A stretch of 64,000 nucleotides of DNA from Candidatus Omnitrophota bacterium. Its GTDB lineage: Bacteria; Hinthialibacterota; Hinthialibacteria; OLB16. This document shows positions 17,801 through 24,993 of this stretch, in pieces (position 1 is the stretch's first letter; each line of letters opens with the position of its first letter). The notes below the pieces were generated by a model. It was given only the letters and a program-made list of their open reading frames with translations. It searched no databases and was not told where the DNA came from. The position numbers and the translations under genes are program-made. The DNA is taken from the NCBI GenBank assembly GCA_020632575.1, contig JACKFH010000004.1:1-64000 (forward strand). The letters run 5' to 3'.

Positions 17801-18381
17801 CTCAGGCTGGCCAAATCATCGCGCCTCGGCATGATCAGGATGGTGGTCTCGGCGATTTGACCGACTTGAATTTCCACACGACCGTATCCGGGATTGTAAT
17901 TCGGGTGCTCCACTCGGAGAGTTGCAGGACCCTCGGGAATGCCATCGGCGCGAAAGCCGCCACCATCATTGGTTTGAATTCGGAATCGATGACCGGTCGA
18001 GGCCAGGATATAAACATTCGCGCCCGGGACCGGAATGACAACCGCCGCGTCGCCGACATCCTCCAAGACACGACCCTCGATCGTTCCCGTTCGATTCAGA
18101 TCAATGGGCGGAAGACCATGCTCGCCATGGAGTCGGCCCAGGATTGCGAGATAAAGGTCGTTATGGTCGATCTCGAAATCCTGGTTCAGGTCCTCCGCCG
18201 GGCTGGAGGCCCGGTGCCCATGTGGGTCGAAAGTTAGGGCATAAAGGAAAAAATCGATGTGATTGGTTAAACCATCCCCATTGATGTCCCCCGGCATCGA
18301 CATGTCTTGAGAGACAACGGGGGTGGGGAAGAAGATGAATACAATCAGGGTTACTACTGATGAAAACCTCACAAAGGACAT
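14836..18381 (-). CDS. Giant secreted protein of carboxypeptidase-regulatory-like repeats with N-terminal dockerin-like pair
   Basis: An 1181-aa product with a signal peptide (MSFVRFSSVVTLIVFIFF, cleaved near VVSQ). Right after it come two EF-hand-like dockerin repeats: GDINGDGLTNHIDFFLYAL and EDLNQDFEIDHNDLYLAIL. The remainder is roughly ten tandem CarboxypepD_reg-like Ig-fold units. Each has an opening GxVxxxxxxxPxxGAxVxL, a middle TNDxGxYxFxxVxPGxYxVxVxAxGY and a closing xxDFxLxP. Such arrays build stiff surface stalks or bind sugars; no catalytic domain is visible. The region 18409-18460 upstream holds an imperfect inverted repeat. Probably extracellular or outer-surface; substrate unknown. 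Confidence 0.85.
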   Translation of the reverse strand: MSFVRFSSVVTLIVFIFFPTPVVSQDMSMPGDINGDGLTNHIDFFLYALTFDPHGHRASSPAEDLNQDFEIDHNDLYLAILGRLHGEHGLPPIDLNRTGTIEGRVLEDVGDAAVVIPVPGANVYILASTGHRFRIQTNDGGGFRADGIPEGPATLRVEHPNYNPGYGRVEIQVGQIAETTILIMPRRDDLASLRGVVQGAANPFVDFQQPLGGAVVRVMPIDQGQVIGDNNPDHLPGEVDPDQVVFTNDRGFYEVHDLPPGEYRMVVSADGYESERRDIRIDGNEPQVQDFLLFEINQEGGALFGTVTSMGEPAQDMKGIEPGSDHPIAGAHILLEAEWWDETMSVDENGAPSDHPIIFPHPVYETRTNNDGNYRIEGVLPGRYRVHVWAEGHFPENATVEIVAENETEKDFVLTPIVIEYGAVAGTVFGVTPEDSAQVPLADALVSLVPRFDFEFPPALATIYPDQPAAFVQSATTDDEGHYQFNHVPVGLYDLFASARGWGRTSAPAEVIKDETAEVDLVIVHTPPPGPSTLEGTVWLQPEGAETVLEPASGAEVIAIPAEPEWFEVDPNGTDPTIPLPPPHLVTRTDEQGHYRFDPIRPGKYHVIASFRGYRSSEELVGIPPESVVTQDFVLSPILTGPGKVLGRVTFSPPMMMASEPQPIAGAKVLLISQNDFPIPLPILEPDQLNGLPILPPDLLYETRTNERGYFEFPEVQPGHYLIQVSAEDFQSERRDIWVPAGETVTLHFDLIPGMGGSEDAVLEGGVFDSRFVDGSDNYRDPIVGATVVAIPLCLNCDPAIGNIGPDGQILPPRITQTNERGRYRFEGMSAGAVAVTVIAEGYLPAIQYTHLPSGQTTVVNFYLEKIGGSDPTGLYGKVTQWTPYPTFAPVPVPGAHIYLEPLFPLPLPPTGPIPYVLDTVTDDQGNYRFPNLEPGPYLVDIKAEGFTSIEDMEVNVPNGQKTRQDFLLYPLNQGSASYLGHVFHVEGDVPPDAKLVLHPIPGATVRLVPDWLPVIEIFPPPNVGFDRTTNEEGEFYFEDLVAGGYSVTVIKDGYAIQSGHIRLEETEVLNQDWFLDPDADNLVRVRGRVQEDTGELDIFIPIEGATLLLKDANSGIPSVAETQSGPGGDFEFPPVEPGGYQLVVEAVGYERHEQGLSLGQEKEPFVLVELQPQMEPVNAE

Positions 18382-18687
18382 AGCTCAACACTCCCTGCGG
18401 TTGTTTATGGTTGACGGTTCACACCCATATAGAGAGTGTCAGCCCGTGACACCGTCAACCCGCGCACCCCGAGGAAATGGCCATGCATCTCCACTTTAGA
18501 GTCAGTATATAACCCGGAAAGGCGTTTGTCACCGGGAAATTCGGTTTTATCCGGTTCGGTTTCTCCCCAATGGTTTCGAGAGGGCGTCATCGAGACGCAT
18601 GGACACACATCGCCGCGGTCCGAGGGGTTTCTCGGACCGCGGCGCACCCAACAGGTTTCTCCTTCGGTCTTGGGGGCTCAACCTGAT
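18382..18687. other. Intergenic region between two minus-strand secreted-protein genes
   Basis: About 300 bases without a credible gene. It contains an imperfect inverted repeat GGTTGACGGT (18409-18418) / ACCGTCAACC (18451-18460), whose minus-strand reading includes TTGACG and TATATG at a non-ideal 21-base spacing. It also contains the perfect hairpin at 18611-18644. The first could be a promoter/operator of the 1181-aa gene and the second the end of the cytochrome transcript. Confidence 0.5.
18611..18644. repeat. Perfect 14-bp inverted repeat downstream of the cytochrome gene
   Basis: CGCCGCGGTCCGAG at 18611-18624 and its exact complement at 18631-18644 enclose GGGTTT. No T-tract follows on either strand, so it is not a standard Rho-independent terminator. 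It may act as a transcript-stabilising hairpin or a T-less terminator for the gene ending at 18688. Confidence 0.6.
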
Positions 18688-19893
18688 CTAGGGTTGTTTT
18701 TTGACAACGATCCGACTGTTCGAGGCCTTGTTTAACTTCGATAGCGGTGTTGCCAAGAGGCTGAGTTGTGTCGAATCCAATGGTGTGCAGAAACCGAACT
18801 GCTCGCCATCGTTGGTGGTCTTGGTCGGAGTCCAGACACGGTCTTGGGGAGCGGCGTCCGGGTTTGTCAGATTCAGGAATTGCAGTTGCATCTTGCCTGC
18901 CGCGACTGGAATGACTCCAGTGGCGTGTTGGATCGCGCTCCCCGTCCACTGCGCCAGCGCGACACTCCCACCCGAATTGATCGTTTGCGCGTAGGGGTTG
19001 TTGTGGCAATCGCCGCAGGTCCGGCCCTCGGCCATCACCGAATGGCTGTGGAAGGGGGCAAACACCACAAAGGAAGTGTCGGTCTGATTGTGGTAAAGGG
19101 CCATGTAGGTTCCCGCAGTCACTTTACCTTCGTCATTGTTCAGTAAGAGAATGTAATTTCTTTGCGGTCCGTAATGGATCTTCCCGTGGCCGTCGATCTC
19201 ACTGTCGAAATGGCAGTTGTAACAGGTGACCACTGTCTGGAGATGGCAGGCCGAGCAGTCGATGTTGCCCAAGTGCGTCTGATGCTCTCGGACGCCGTCG
19301 GTTGCGGAAACCACATGGCAATCCGAACAATGAATCGTGGGAGCGCCCGGAGCGAGCATCGACATATGAACCGCGCCGTCCCCATGGAGTTGTTCGGTCG
19401 AGTGGCAATCCGTGCAGGTCATCCCATAATTGTTGTGGACATCCGCGAGTTTGAAACTGTTCATTTCGAGGTTCTGACGGCTGTGGCATTGAACCAAGCA
19501 AGTGGCCTTTGGGTCGTATGAGCCATTCGTCAACTGGTGGCAGGAGGCGCAATTTTGGACATGACAGTCCTTGCAGCCCAGGGTGTTATAATCCACACCG
19601 ATAAGGGGGCCGAAGCCATCGGCCCGAGAATAGAAATAATCCATACCCCTCGGATTCGCGTGCAGGCTGTTCGGCAAGTTGAGGTTTTGGGGAAGGACCG
19701 AATCGAATGACGCCGAACCGGCGCTCTTCCATTGTTGTTGGAGCAGGATGAGGTCTTGGGAGTTGACCTCCTGGTTTCCATCCAGGTCGGCGCTGCCGAC
19801 ATATTCGACGGTGGCGCTATCCTGGCAGGAAACTGACGGCGCGAACACAAAAAAACTGACGAGAACCAACAAGACAAGTGAGGTTTTGGGCAT
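18688..19893 (-). CDS. Secreted multiheme cytochrome c with an N-terminal dockerin-like module
   Basis: A 401-aa product; ATG 19893 has GGAGG 7 bases upstream and opens a signal peptide (MPKTSLVLLVLVSFFVFA, cleaved near SVSCQ; a lipobox-like Cys23 is possible). Residues 33-56 (YVGSADLDGNQEVNSQDLILLQQQW) form one dockerin-type calcium loop. Then come seven CxxCH haem motifs, in order CKDCH, CASCH, CTDCH, CSDCH, CSACH, CYNCH and CGDCH, plus one unusual CLVQCH (CX3CH) between the second and third. The spacing of paired motifs resembles octahaem or doubled-CXXCH cytochromes. It is likely periplasmic or extracellular and moves electrons. No partner oxidoreductase lies beside it. Confidence 0.88.
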   Translation of the reverse strand: MPKTSLVLLVLVSFFVFAPSVSCQDSATVEYVGSADLDGNQEVNSQDLILLQQQWKSAGSASFDSVLPQNLNLPNSLHANPRGMDYFYSRADGFGPLIGVDYNTLGCKDCHVQNCASCHQLTNGSYDPKATCLVQCHSRQNLEMNSFKLADVHNNYGMTCTDCHSTEQLHGDGAVHMSMLAPGAPTIHCSDCHVVSATDGVREHQTHLGNIDCSACHLQTVVTCYNCHFDSEIDGHGKIHYGPQRNYILLLNNDEGKVTAGTYMALYHNQTDTSFVVFAPFHSHSVMAEGRTCGDCHNNPYAQTINSGGSVALAQWTGSAIQHATGVIPVAAGKMQLQFLNLTNPDAAPQDRVWTPTKTTNDGEQFGFCTPLDSTQLSLLATPLSKLNKASNSRIVVKKQP

Positions 19894-19965
19894 CTTTCCG
19901 CCTCCTAGGAATACATTTTCGGGGGCGGACCGAGCCATTGGGCGGAATATGGGGAAGAATGTGGA

Positions 19966-19994
19966 ATTATAGATTGATCATACGATTAAATCAA
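19966..19994 (-). promoter_or_regulatory. Sigma-70-type promoter of the cytochrome gene with overlapping inverted repeat
   Basis: On the minus strand TTGATT (19989-19994) and a perfect TATAAT (19966-19971) are 17 bases apart. The palindrome ACGATT-AAATC-AATCGT (19982-19998) covers the -35 element, and GATTGA/TCAATC repeats flank the spacer. This looks like a repressor or activator site on the promoter. Confidence 0.7.
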
Positions 19995-20137
19995 TCGTAA
20001 GAGCCCGAGTCTCACCTAACTCCCGATAGGTCAGGTCCTTCCGTAGATCCTTCTCGGTCAACTTGCGAGCTGGAAGGGAAAATGGGACCCTATGCCAACC
20101 TAATGTTTTTGAATCATTCCGGTAAGGAGACACAACC

Positions 20138-20692
20138 ATGGGATATGGCATCCTGGTCATCGATCTTCAAAACGAATACTTTCCAGGGGGCCATTTGGAA
20201 CTGGTGAATATCCAGGAGGTGGCCGCCAAAGCGAAACGGCTGATGGATGCGGGGCGTGAGGCCTCGGTTCCAGTTTTCCACATCCGGCACATCCAACCCG
20301 ATCCCGACTCCCCTATCTTTCAGCACGGCACCCAGTGGATTGAGATCCATGAGTCGGTCAAGCCGGAGGAGGGGGAGACTGTCATCACCAAACATTTTCC
20401 CAACAGTTTTCGGGCTTCCAAATTGGGAGAGGTCCTGAAAGAGAAGGGAATCGACAAGGTCATCGTCTGTGGCGCGATGAGCGATGTTTGCGTAGACGCC
20501 ACAGTAAGGGCCGCCGCGGATCTTGGCTATGAGTGTGTTGTTGCGCAGGATGCCTGCACCACTCGAAACATCCCTTACCAGGACAAGACCATCGCCGCGG
20601 GTGACGCTCATGGCGTCATCATGACCGCTTTGGGAATGTTCTATGCGCAGGTTGTCGACACCGATCAGGCGATCTCGATGATTCAGGAGTGA
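20138..20692 (+). CDS. Isochorismatase-family cysteine hydrolase
   Basis: A 184-aa product, typical of this family (nicotinamidase, N-carbamoylsarcosine amidase and relatives). The catalytic triad is Asp9 (VIDLQNEYF), Lys85 (ITKHFPNSF) and Cys118 (GAMSDVCVDATVR). The cis-peptide-bearing motif CGAMSDVC is clear. The metal-binding histidine pattern of nicotinamidases is not evident, so a general amide/ester hydrolase call is safer. AAGGAG lies about 11 bases before the ATG. The stop codon lies in a short tandem repeat (20680-20712) shared with the convergent sulfatase. Confidence 0.88.
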   Translation: MGYGILVIDLQNEYFPGGHLELVNIQEVAAKAKRLMDAGREASVPVFHIRHIQPDPDSPIFQHGTQWIEIHESVKPEEGETVITKHFPNSFRASKLGEVLKEKGIDKVIVCGAMSDVCVDATVRAAADLGYECVVAQDACTTRNIPYQDKTIAAGDAHGVIMTALGMFYAQVVDTDQAISMIQE

Positions 20693-20712
20693 TTCAGGAG
20701 TGATTCAGGAAT
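20680..20712. repeat. Triplicated 11-base unit spanning two stop codons
   Basis: GATTCAGGAGT occurs at 20680-20690 and 20691-20701, and the degenerate third copy GATTCAGGAAT starts at 20702. The junctions create TGA: the first ends the hydrolase gene at 20692. The third copy, read on the minus strand, holds the stop of the sulfatase at 20705. Slippage here would move or remove either stop. Confidence 0.75.
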
Positions 20713-22297
20713 CCTCGGGGACTCGATACAGTTCCCTTAATCGATCGAGTTCATGCTTCAACCTCTTTTGAACCTCCGCGTAGTCGGGGTTGCCATAGAA
20801 ATTCATCAACTCCTTTGGGTCCTTTTCTAAGTCGATCAGTTCCCATTCCCCGAGCCGGTAGTAGTGGATCAGTTTGTAGCGGTCTGTCCGGACTCCATAG
20901 TGACGGGGCACATTGTGGGCTCCTGGGTTTTCGTAGTAGTGATAGTAAATGGATTTGCGCCAATCCTCGGGGTCCTTTCCTTCCATCAGCGGCAGGAGAC
21001 TTGTTCCCTGCATGTCCGTGGGGACTTCGACACCGGCGGCGTCCAGGAATGTTTCGGCGAAATCGAGGTTCTGAACCAAATGCGTGTCCTCGGAGCCCGG
21101 TTCGATCACCCCAGGCCAGCGCATGAGGAGCGGCATTTCCAGGGACTCCTCGTACATCCAACGCTTGTCGAACCAACCGTGCTCGCCGAGGTAAAAACCC
21201 TGATCCGAGCTGTAAACCACCAAGGTGTTATCGGCGAGGCCCGTTTCATCGAGGTAATCGAGGAGTCGCCCGATGTTGTCATCGACCGAGGCGATGCAGC
21301 GGAGATAGTCCTTGATGTACCGCTGATACTTCCAGCGAACGAGATCTTTTCCCTCCAGGTTGGCTTCGTGAAAGGCTTGGTTCTTGGGATCGTAGGCCTC
21401 ATCCCAAAGTTTCTTTTGGTCCTCCGTCATCCTTCCGTAGGTGTTGTCCCACAAGTTCTTGGCCGGTCCTTCCAACGCCTCGGTGGGGGAGATCTTCAGA
21501 TCGTAGGCGTCGTACATGTGGTTGGCGATTGTCATCTCCTGATTCTTCGCTCCGCTGTTCCGATTCGAGTAGTCATCAAACAGGGTGTCCGGCTCGGGGA
21601 TTTCAATATCGTCGTACAGAGTCAGATGATCGGGACCCGGCATCCAATTCCGATGGGGCGCCTTGTGTTGGCACATGAGCAAGAATGGTTTCTCGGGATT
21701 GCGCCCGGACTTCAGCCAATCCAGGGCCAGATCGGTGGTGATGTCGGTTGCGTAGCCGGTATAGGTCTTATCACCTTCGGCCGAAAAGAACTCCGGGTTG
21801 TAATAGTGCCCCTGGCCCTTGAGGACCTCCCAATGGTTGAATCCAGTGGGATCCGAACGGAGGTGCCACTTGCCGATCATGGCCGTTTCGTACCCCGCCT
21901 GTTGGAGGAGTCTCGGGAAGGTCTGCTGGGAGCCGTCGAAGGTGTTTTTGTTGTCGATCTTGCCGTTGATATGACTGTGCTTTCCAGTCAGGATCACTGC
22001 TCGGCTCGGAGCGCAAATCGAGTTGGTGCAGAAACAATTCCGAAAGATCATCCCCTCGTTGGCGATCCGGTCCATATTGGGGGTTTTATTGATCCTGGAA
22101 CCATAGGCCCCGATCGCGTTATTGGCGTGATCGTCCGTGAAGATGAAGAGGATATTCGGCCGCTTCTTCGGCGGATCTTCCGCGCGCCCTCGCTGAATTC
22201 CCAGCGTTAGGACCGCGCAAAGCAACAGAATTGGAATGAATGTTTGGGTTCCCACATTGATCGATCGCATGATCGATAGGGTAACCCCGGCCATCAT
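20705..22297 (-). CDS. Secreted sulfatase (type I, formylglycine)
   Basis: A 530-aa alkaline-phosphatase-superfamily sulfatase. The CxPSR activation motif is CAPSR at Cys95, to be converted to formylglycine. The N-terminal metal site is NILFIFTDDHANNAIGAYG; KGxHxxxxGKWH-type residues are seen in GKHSHINGK and MIGKWHLRSDP; and a DDNIGRLLDYLDETG-type helix precedes the YSSDQGFYLGEHGWFDKRW metal/substrate site. An export signal lies at about 11-39 (IPILLLCAVLTLG). It probably removes sulfate from polysaccharides in the periplasm or outside. No formylglycine-generating enzyme is in the window. It follows gcvPB by 47 bases on the same strand but is functionally unrelated. Confidence 0.93.
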   Translation of the reverse strand: MMAGVTLSIMRSINVGTQTFIPILLLCAVLTLGIQRGRAEDPPKKRPNILFIFTDDHANNAIGAYGSRINKTPNMDRIANEGMIFRNCFCTNSICAPSRAVILTGKHSHINGKIDNKNTFDGSQQTFPRLLQQAGYETAMIGKWHLRSDPTGFNHWEVLKGQGHYYNPEFFSAEGDKTYTGYATDITTDLALDWLKSGRNPEKPFLLMCQHKAPHRNWMPGPDHLTLYDDIEIPEPDTLFDDYSNRNSGAKNQEMTIANHMYDAYDLKISPTEALEGPAKNLWDNTYGRMTEDQKKLWDEAYDPKNQAFHEANLEGKDLVRWKYQRYIKDYLRCIASVDDNIGRLLDYLDETGLADNTLVVYSSDQGFYLGEHGWFDKRWMYEESLEMPLLMRWPGVIEPGSEDTHLVQNLDFAETFLDAAGVEVPTDMQGTSLLPLMEGKDPEDWRKSIYYHYYENPGAHNVPRHYGVRTDRYKLIHYYRLGEWELIDLEKDPKELMNFYGNPDYAEVQKRLKHELDRLRELYRVPEDS

Positions 22298-22344
22298 GGA
22301 TGGGCAAGACCGGATTTCCGCGATTTCCGCGATGGTGACATCCG

Positions 22345-23826
22345 CTACCCCACCGTTTCGATTAAGACCGGATTTCGCGCCGCGGTCACCTCATCCAACT
22401 TGCGGACCGGAGTCTCCCAGGGGGCGCCCTCGATGATGGCCGGATTCTCGACGCACTCCTCGCGAACCCGTTTCATGATGGATGAGAAATTCCTCAGAGT
22501 CTCAGGCGTCTCCGATTCGGTTGGCTCGATCATCGCCGCTTCCGGCACCACGAGTGGAAAGTAAACCGTTGGAGCGTGGACCCCATAATCCAGTAACCGC
22601 TTTGCCACGCCCATCGCGCGTTGATCGCCGGTGTCGGCTTTCTTGAGGTTGAGAACGAATTCGTGCATACAGGTCCCGGGATAGGCGGGGGGAAACTCGG
22701 GTTGCAAGAGCGCCTTGAGATAGTTCGCATTAAGGACCGCCATCTCGCTGTTGTTGCGAATGCCCGATAGTCCGTGGTGGCGGAGATAAACGTAGGCCCG
22801 GACAAGGATTCCGAAATTTCCCCAGAACCCGCTGACCGCGCCGATGGAGTCCTTGTTTTTCTGATCCAGACTGTAGACGCCATCGCTGTTCTTCTCGACA
22901 TGGGGTTTTGGCAGGAAGGGGATGAGGTGCTCCTTAACCCCCACCGGTCCACCGCCAGGCCCTCCACCTCCATGAGGAGTCGAGAAGGTCTTGTGCAGGT
23001 TGATATGAACCACATCGAACCCCATGTCCCCCGGTCTCGCCACACCGGCGATGGCGTTCAAATTGGCGCCGTCGTAGTAGAGTTGGCCACCGGCCTCATG
23101 GACCGCTTCTGCGATTTCCAAAATATCCTTTTCGAAAAGACCCAGGGTGTTGGGATTGGTCATCATCAGACCCGCGACTTGATCGTTGAGGGCCTCTTTC
23201 AGTTTTGCGAGATCCACCAAACCCCGTTTGTCCGACGGTATTTCCTTGGTTTTGAATCCAGCCAGAATCGCACTGGCCGGGTTGGTTCCATGCGCGGAGT
23301 CGGGAACCAGAATGACATTGCGCTCTGTCTCGCCCCGGCTCTCCAGGTAAGCGCGGATCAGGAGAAGTCCCACGAACTCACCTTGGGCGCCGGCCAGGGA
23401 GCATAGGGAGAAATCGTCCATCCCCGCGTATTCGCAGAGATATCTTTGGAGGGAGTGCATGAGTTCCAGCGCGCCCTGCGTGTCCGCGTCATCCTGCATG
23501 GGATGCAGTGCCGAGAAATCGGGATCGCTCGCCATCTGATCGTTGATTTTTGGATTGTACTTCATGGTGCAGGACCCCAAAGGATAAAAACCGGTGTCGA
23601 TACAGAAATTCAACTGCGACAACCGAGTGAAGTGACGGGCCACCTGGGGTTCCGACAGAGCGGGGATAGGGGGAATTCCTCCTCGGTGAAGCATCGATCC
23701 GAGCGAACTTTCAAGATCGATTTCTGGAACGTCGGAGGCGGGAATCTGATATCCAACCCGGTCTTTCCGAGAAATCTCAAATATTGTGGGTTCCAAATCC
23801 TTGTGATGGGGATCAAGATCGATCAT
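22345..23826 (-). CDS. gcvPB: Glycine dehydrogenase (decarboxylating) subunit 2, P-protein beta chain
   Basis: PLP subunit of the two-chain P-protein of the glycine cleavage system, releasing CO2 from glycine and passing the aminomethyl group to lipoyl-GcvH. The 493-aa length fits GcvPB. Motifs: LGSCTMKYNPKIND (83-96), HPMQ (108-111), DSAHGTNPASA (176-186), and the PLP lysine in INLHKTFSTPHGGGG (Lys279). ATG 23826 follows AAGGAG. The partner gcvPA, gcvH and gcvT are not in the window. I looked for a glycine riboswitch in the leader and did not find one. Confidence 0.96.
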   Translation of the reverse strand: MIDLDPHHKDLEPTIFEISRKDRVGYQIPASDVPEIDLESSLGSMLHRGGIPPIPALSEPQVARHFTRLSQLNFCIDTGFYPLGSCTMKYNPKINDQMASDPDFSALHPMQDDADTQGALELMHSLQRYLCEYAGMDDFSLCSLAGAQGEFVGLLLIRAYLESRGETERNVILVPDSAHGTNPASAILAGFKTKEIPSDKRGLVDLAKLKEALNDQVAGLMMTNPNTLGLFEKDILEIAEAVHEAGGQLYYDGANLNAIAGVARPGDMGFDVVHINLHKTFSTPHGGGGPGGGPVGVKEHLIPFLPKPHVEKNSDGVYSLDQKNKDSIGAVSGFWGNFGILVRAYVYLRHHGLSGIRNNSEMAVLNANYLKALLQPEFPPAYPGTCMHEFVLNLKKADTGDQRAMGVAKRLLDYGVHAPTVYFPLVVPEAAMIEPTESETPETLRNFSSIMKRVREECVENPAIIEGAPWETPVRKLDEVTAARNPVLIETVG

Positions 23827-24240
23827 GGACGCCGCTCCTTACAGGCAAAGGTTTCTGTTTGTTCACTGGCATGTAATCCGGTCGAGGGATGACTAGGGAC
23901 AGGCTCAGTCTCCCGGAGGCGAGAGTGACCTAGCCCCCGAAGATCGTCCTCCATCTTATCGGAATCGGTCGTAGACTCAACGGGAGGCCAAGCCGACGAA
24001 CTCCACTCTGTAGCGGTTTCACCCTATCGGTATGATGGGTCAAAAATTGGATCAAAAGCAAATAATTCAAGAAATAGGTCTTCAGTCCGCCGAGTTTTCC
24101 AGGTAGACTCAAAAGGGAGACAGTTGTTCAGAATTTCCAACTGGAAATTCTAAACAAAACCGTTGGTTTCTCCCCGGGAATGGAAGGTTTCAGAAGATGG
24201 GTTGGCTGGCCGACTTCCGTCCACAGCGAGGTTGGTGTTT
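23827..24240. other. Divergent intergenic region between gcvPB and the two-component operon
   Basis: About 410 bases without a credible gene. The only clear element is the palindrome at 24130-24151 on the side of the regulator gene. A weak imperfect stem around 23900-23940 (CTAGG...CCTAG) does not resemble a known riboswitch. Confidence 0.5.
24130..24151. promoter_or_regulatory. Perfect palindrome, likely operator for the signalling operon
   Basis: AGAATTTCC (24130-24138) and GGAAATTCT (24143-24151) are exact complements around a 4-base centre AACT. The site lies 90 bases ahead of the double-receiver gene. Size and symmetry suit a dimeric DNA-binding regulator. No T-tract follows directly, so it is not a convincing terminator. 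Confidence 0.5.
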
Positions 24241-24993
24241 ATGAACGGACTCAGAATCTTGGTTGTCGACGATGACCGGGATTTCGCGGAAACGATCGCG
24301 GATGTGTTGGAATCGCGAGCGCACACGGTCGATATCGCGGGATCGGGCGAGGAAGCGCTCCAATTCGCCAGCCTCCATCCCTTCGACCTGGCGTTTATGG
24401 ATGTGCGCTTGCCCGGAATGGATGGGGTGGCCAGTTTCCTTGAACTTCGAAAGAAGAACCCCCATGCGAAAGTCATCATGATGACCGGGTTCAGCATGGA
24501 ACAACTCCTTGATGACGCGTTAAAGAACGGCGCGTGGGCAGTCCTGAAAAAACCGCTGGACATTCCCGAGATCCTTTCAATGGTCGATCGCATTCGTCCT
24601 GATGGAACCGTATTGATCGTGGATGACGATCCCGATTTTCTGCGGAGCGTGAGCGAGATCCTTGAATTGTCCGGGTACTCGGTGGTGACTGCATCGAACG
24701 GGCGGGAGGCGATCGAGAGAGTGGGGGGCGACCGGATCGATTTGATTTTGCTCGATATTCGACTCCCCGATATCGATGGTTTGGAGATCTTTTCGAGAGT
24801 CCGTAGCCAATCTAGCAATCTTCCCGTTATCATAGTAACCGGCTACCCGGAAGACGAAGCGGGAAAGGTGTCGGCGATCAACTCGTCCAAGAACACTGGA
24901 GTCATGGTCAAACCGATCGATCCGACCATCCTGCGCCGGACAGTGGACGAGTTGATTTCACGGACGGACCTCGGAGAACCCTATCTTGACTGA
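24241..24993 (+). CDS. Response regulator of two receiver domains, no output domain
   Basis: A 250-aa product consisting of two REC domains. The first (1-118) has DDD acidic cluster at 10-12, phospho-Asp54 (FMDVRLPGMDG) and the MTG/KKP switch residues. The second (122-245) has DDD 128-130, phospho-Asp172 (LLDIRLPDIDG) and VTG. No DNA-binding or enzymatic output is present, so it probably works as a phosphate relay or by protein contact. ATG 24241 is chosen because it directly precedes the receiver fold; an upstream TTG (24163) would add an unconserved 26 residues. Overlaps the histidine kinase gene by 8 bases. Confidence 0.9.
   Translation: MNGLRILVVDDDRDFAETIADVLESRAHTVDIAGSGEEALQFASLHPFDLAFMDVRLPGMDGVASFLELRKKNPHAKVIMMTGFSMEQLLDDALKNGAWAVLKKPLDIPEILSMVDRIRPDGTVLIVDDDPDFLRSVSEILELSGYSVVTASNGREAIERVGGDRIDLILLDIRLPDIDGLEIFSRVRSQSSNLPVIIVTGYPEDEAGKVSAINSSKNTGVMVKPIDPTILRRTVDELISRTDLGEPYLD

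Noticed and set aside
18409..18460. Promoter of the 1181-aa gene with TTGACG and TATATG
   Set aside because: The 21-base spacing is outside the normal range; kept only as a possible inverted-repeat operator in the intergenic description.
20864..22210. A 448-codon open frame antisense to the sulfatase
   Set aside because: No ribosome site, no recognisable family, and it lies fully opposite a gene with intact catalytic motifs. Long antisense frames are common at this base composition.
23827..24060. Possible glycine riboswitch ahead of gcvPB
   Set aside because: The core elements of the glycine riboswitch are not found in order on the minus strand. A CAGGCAAAGG-like string occurs only on the opposite strand.
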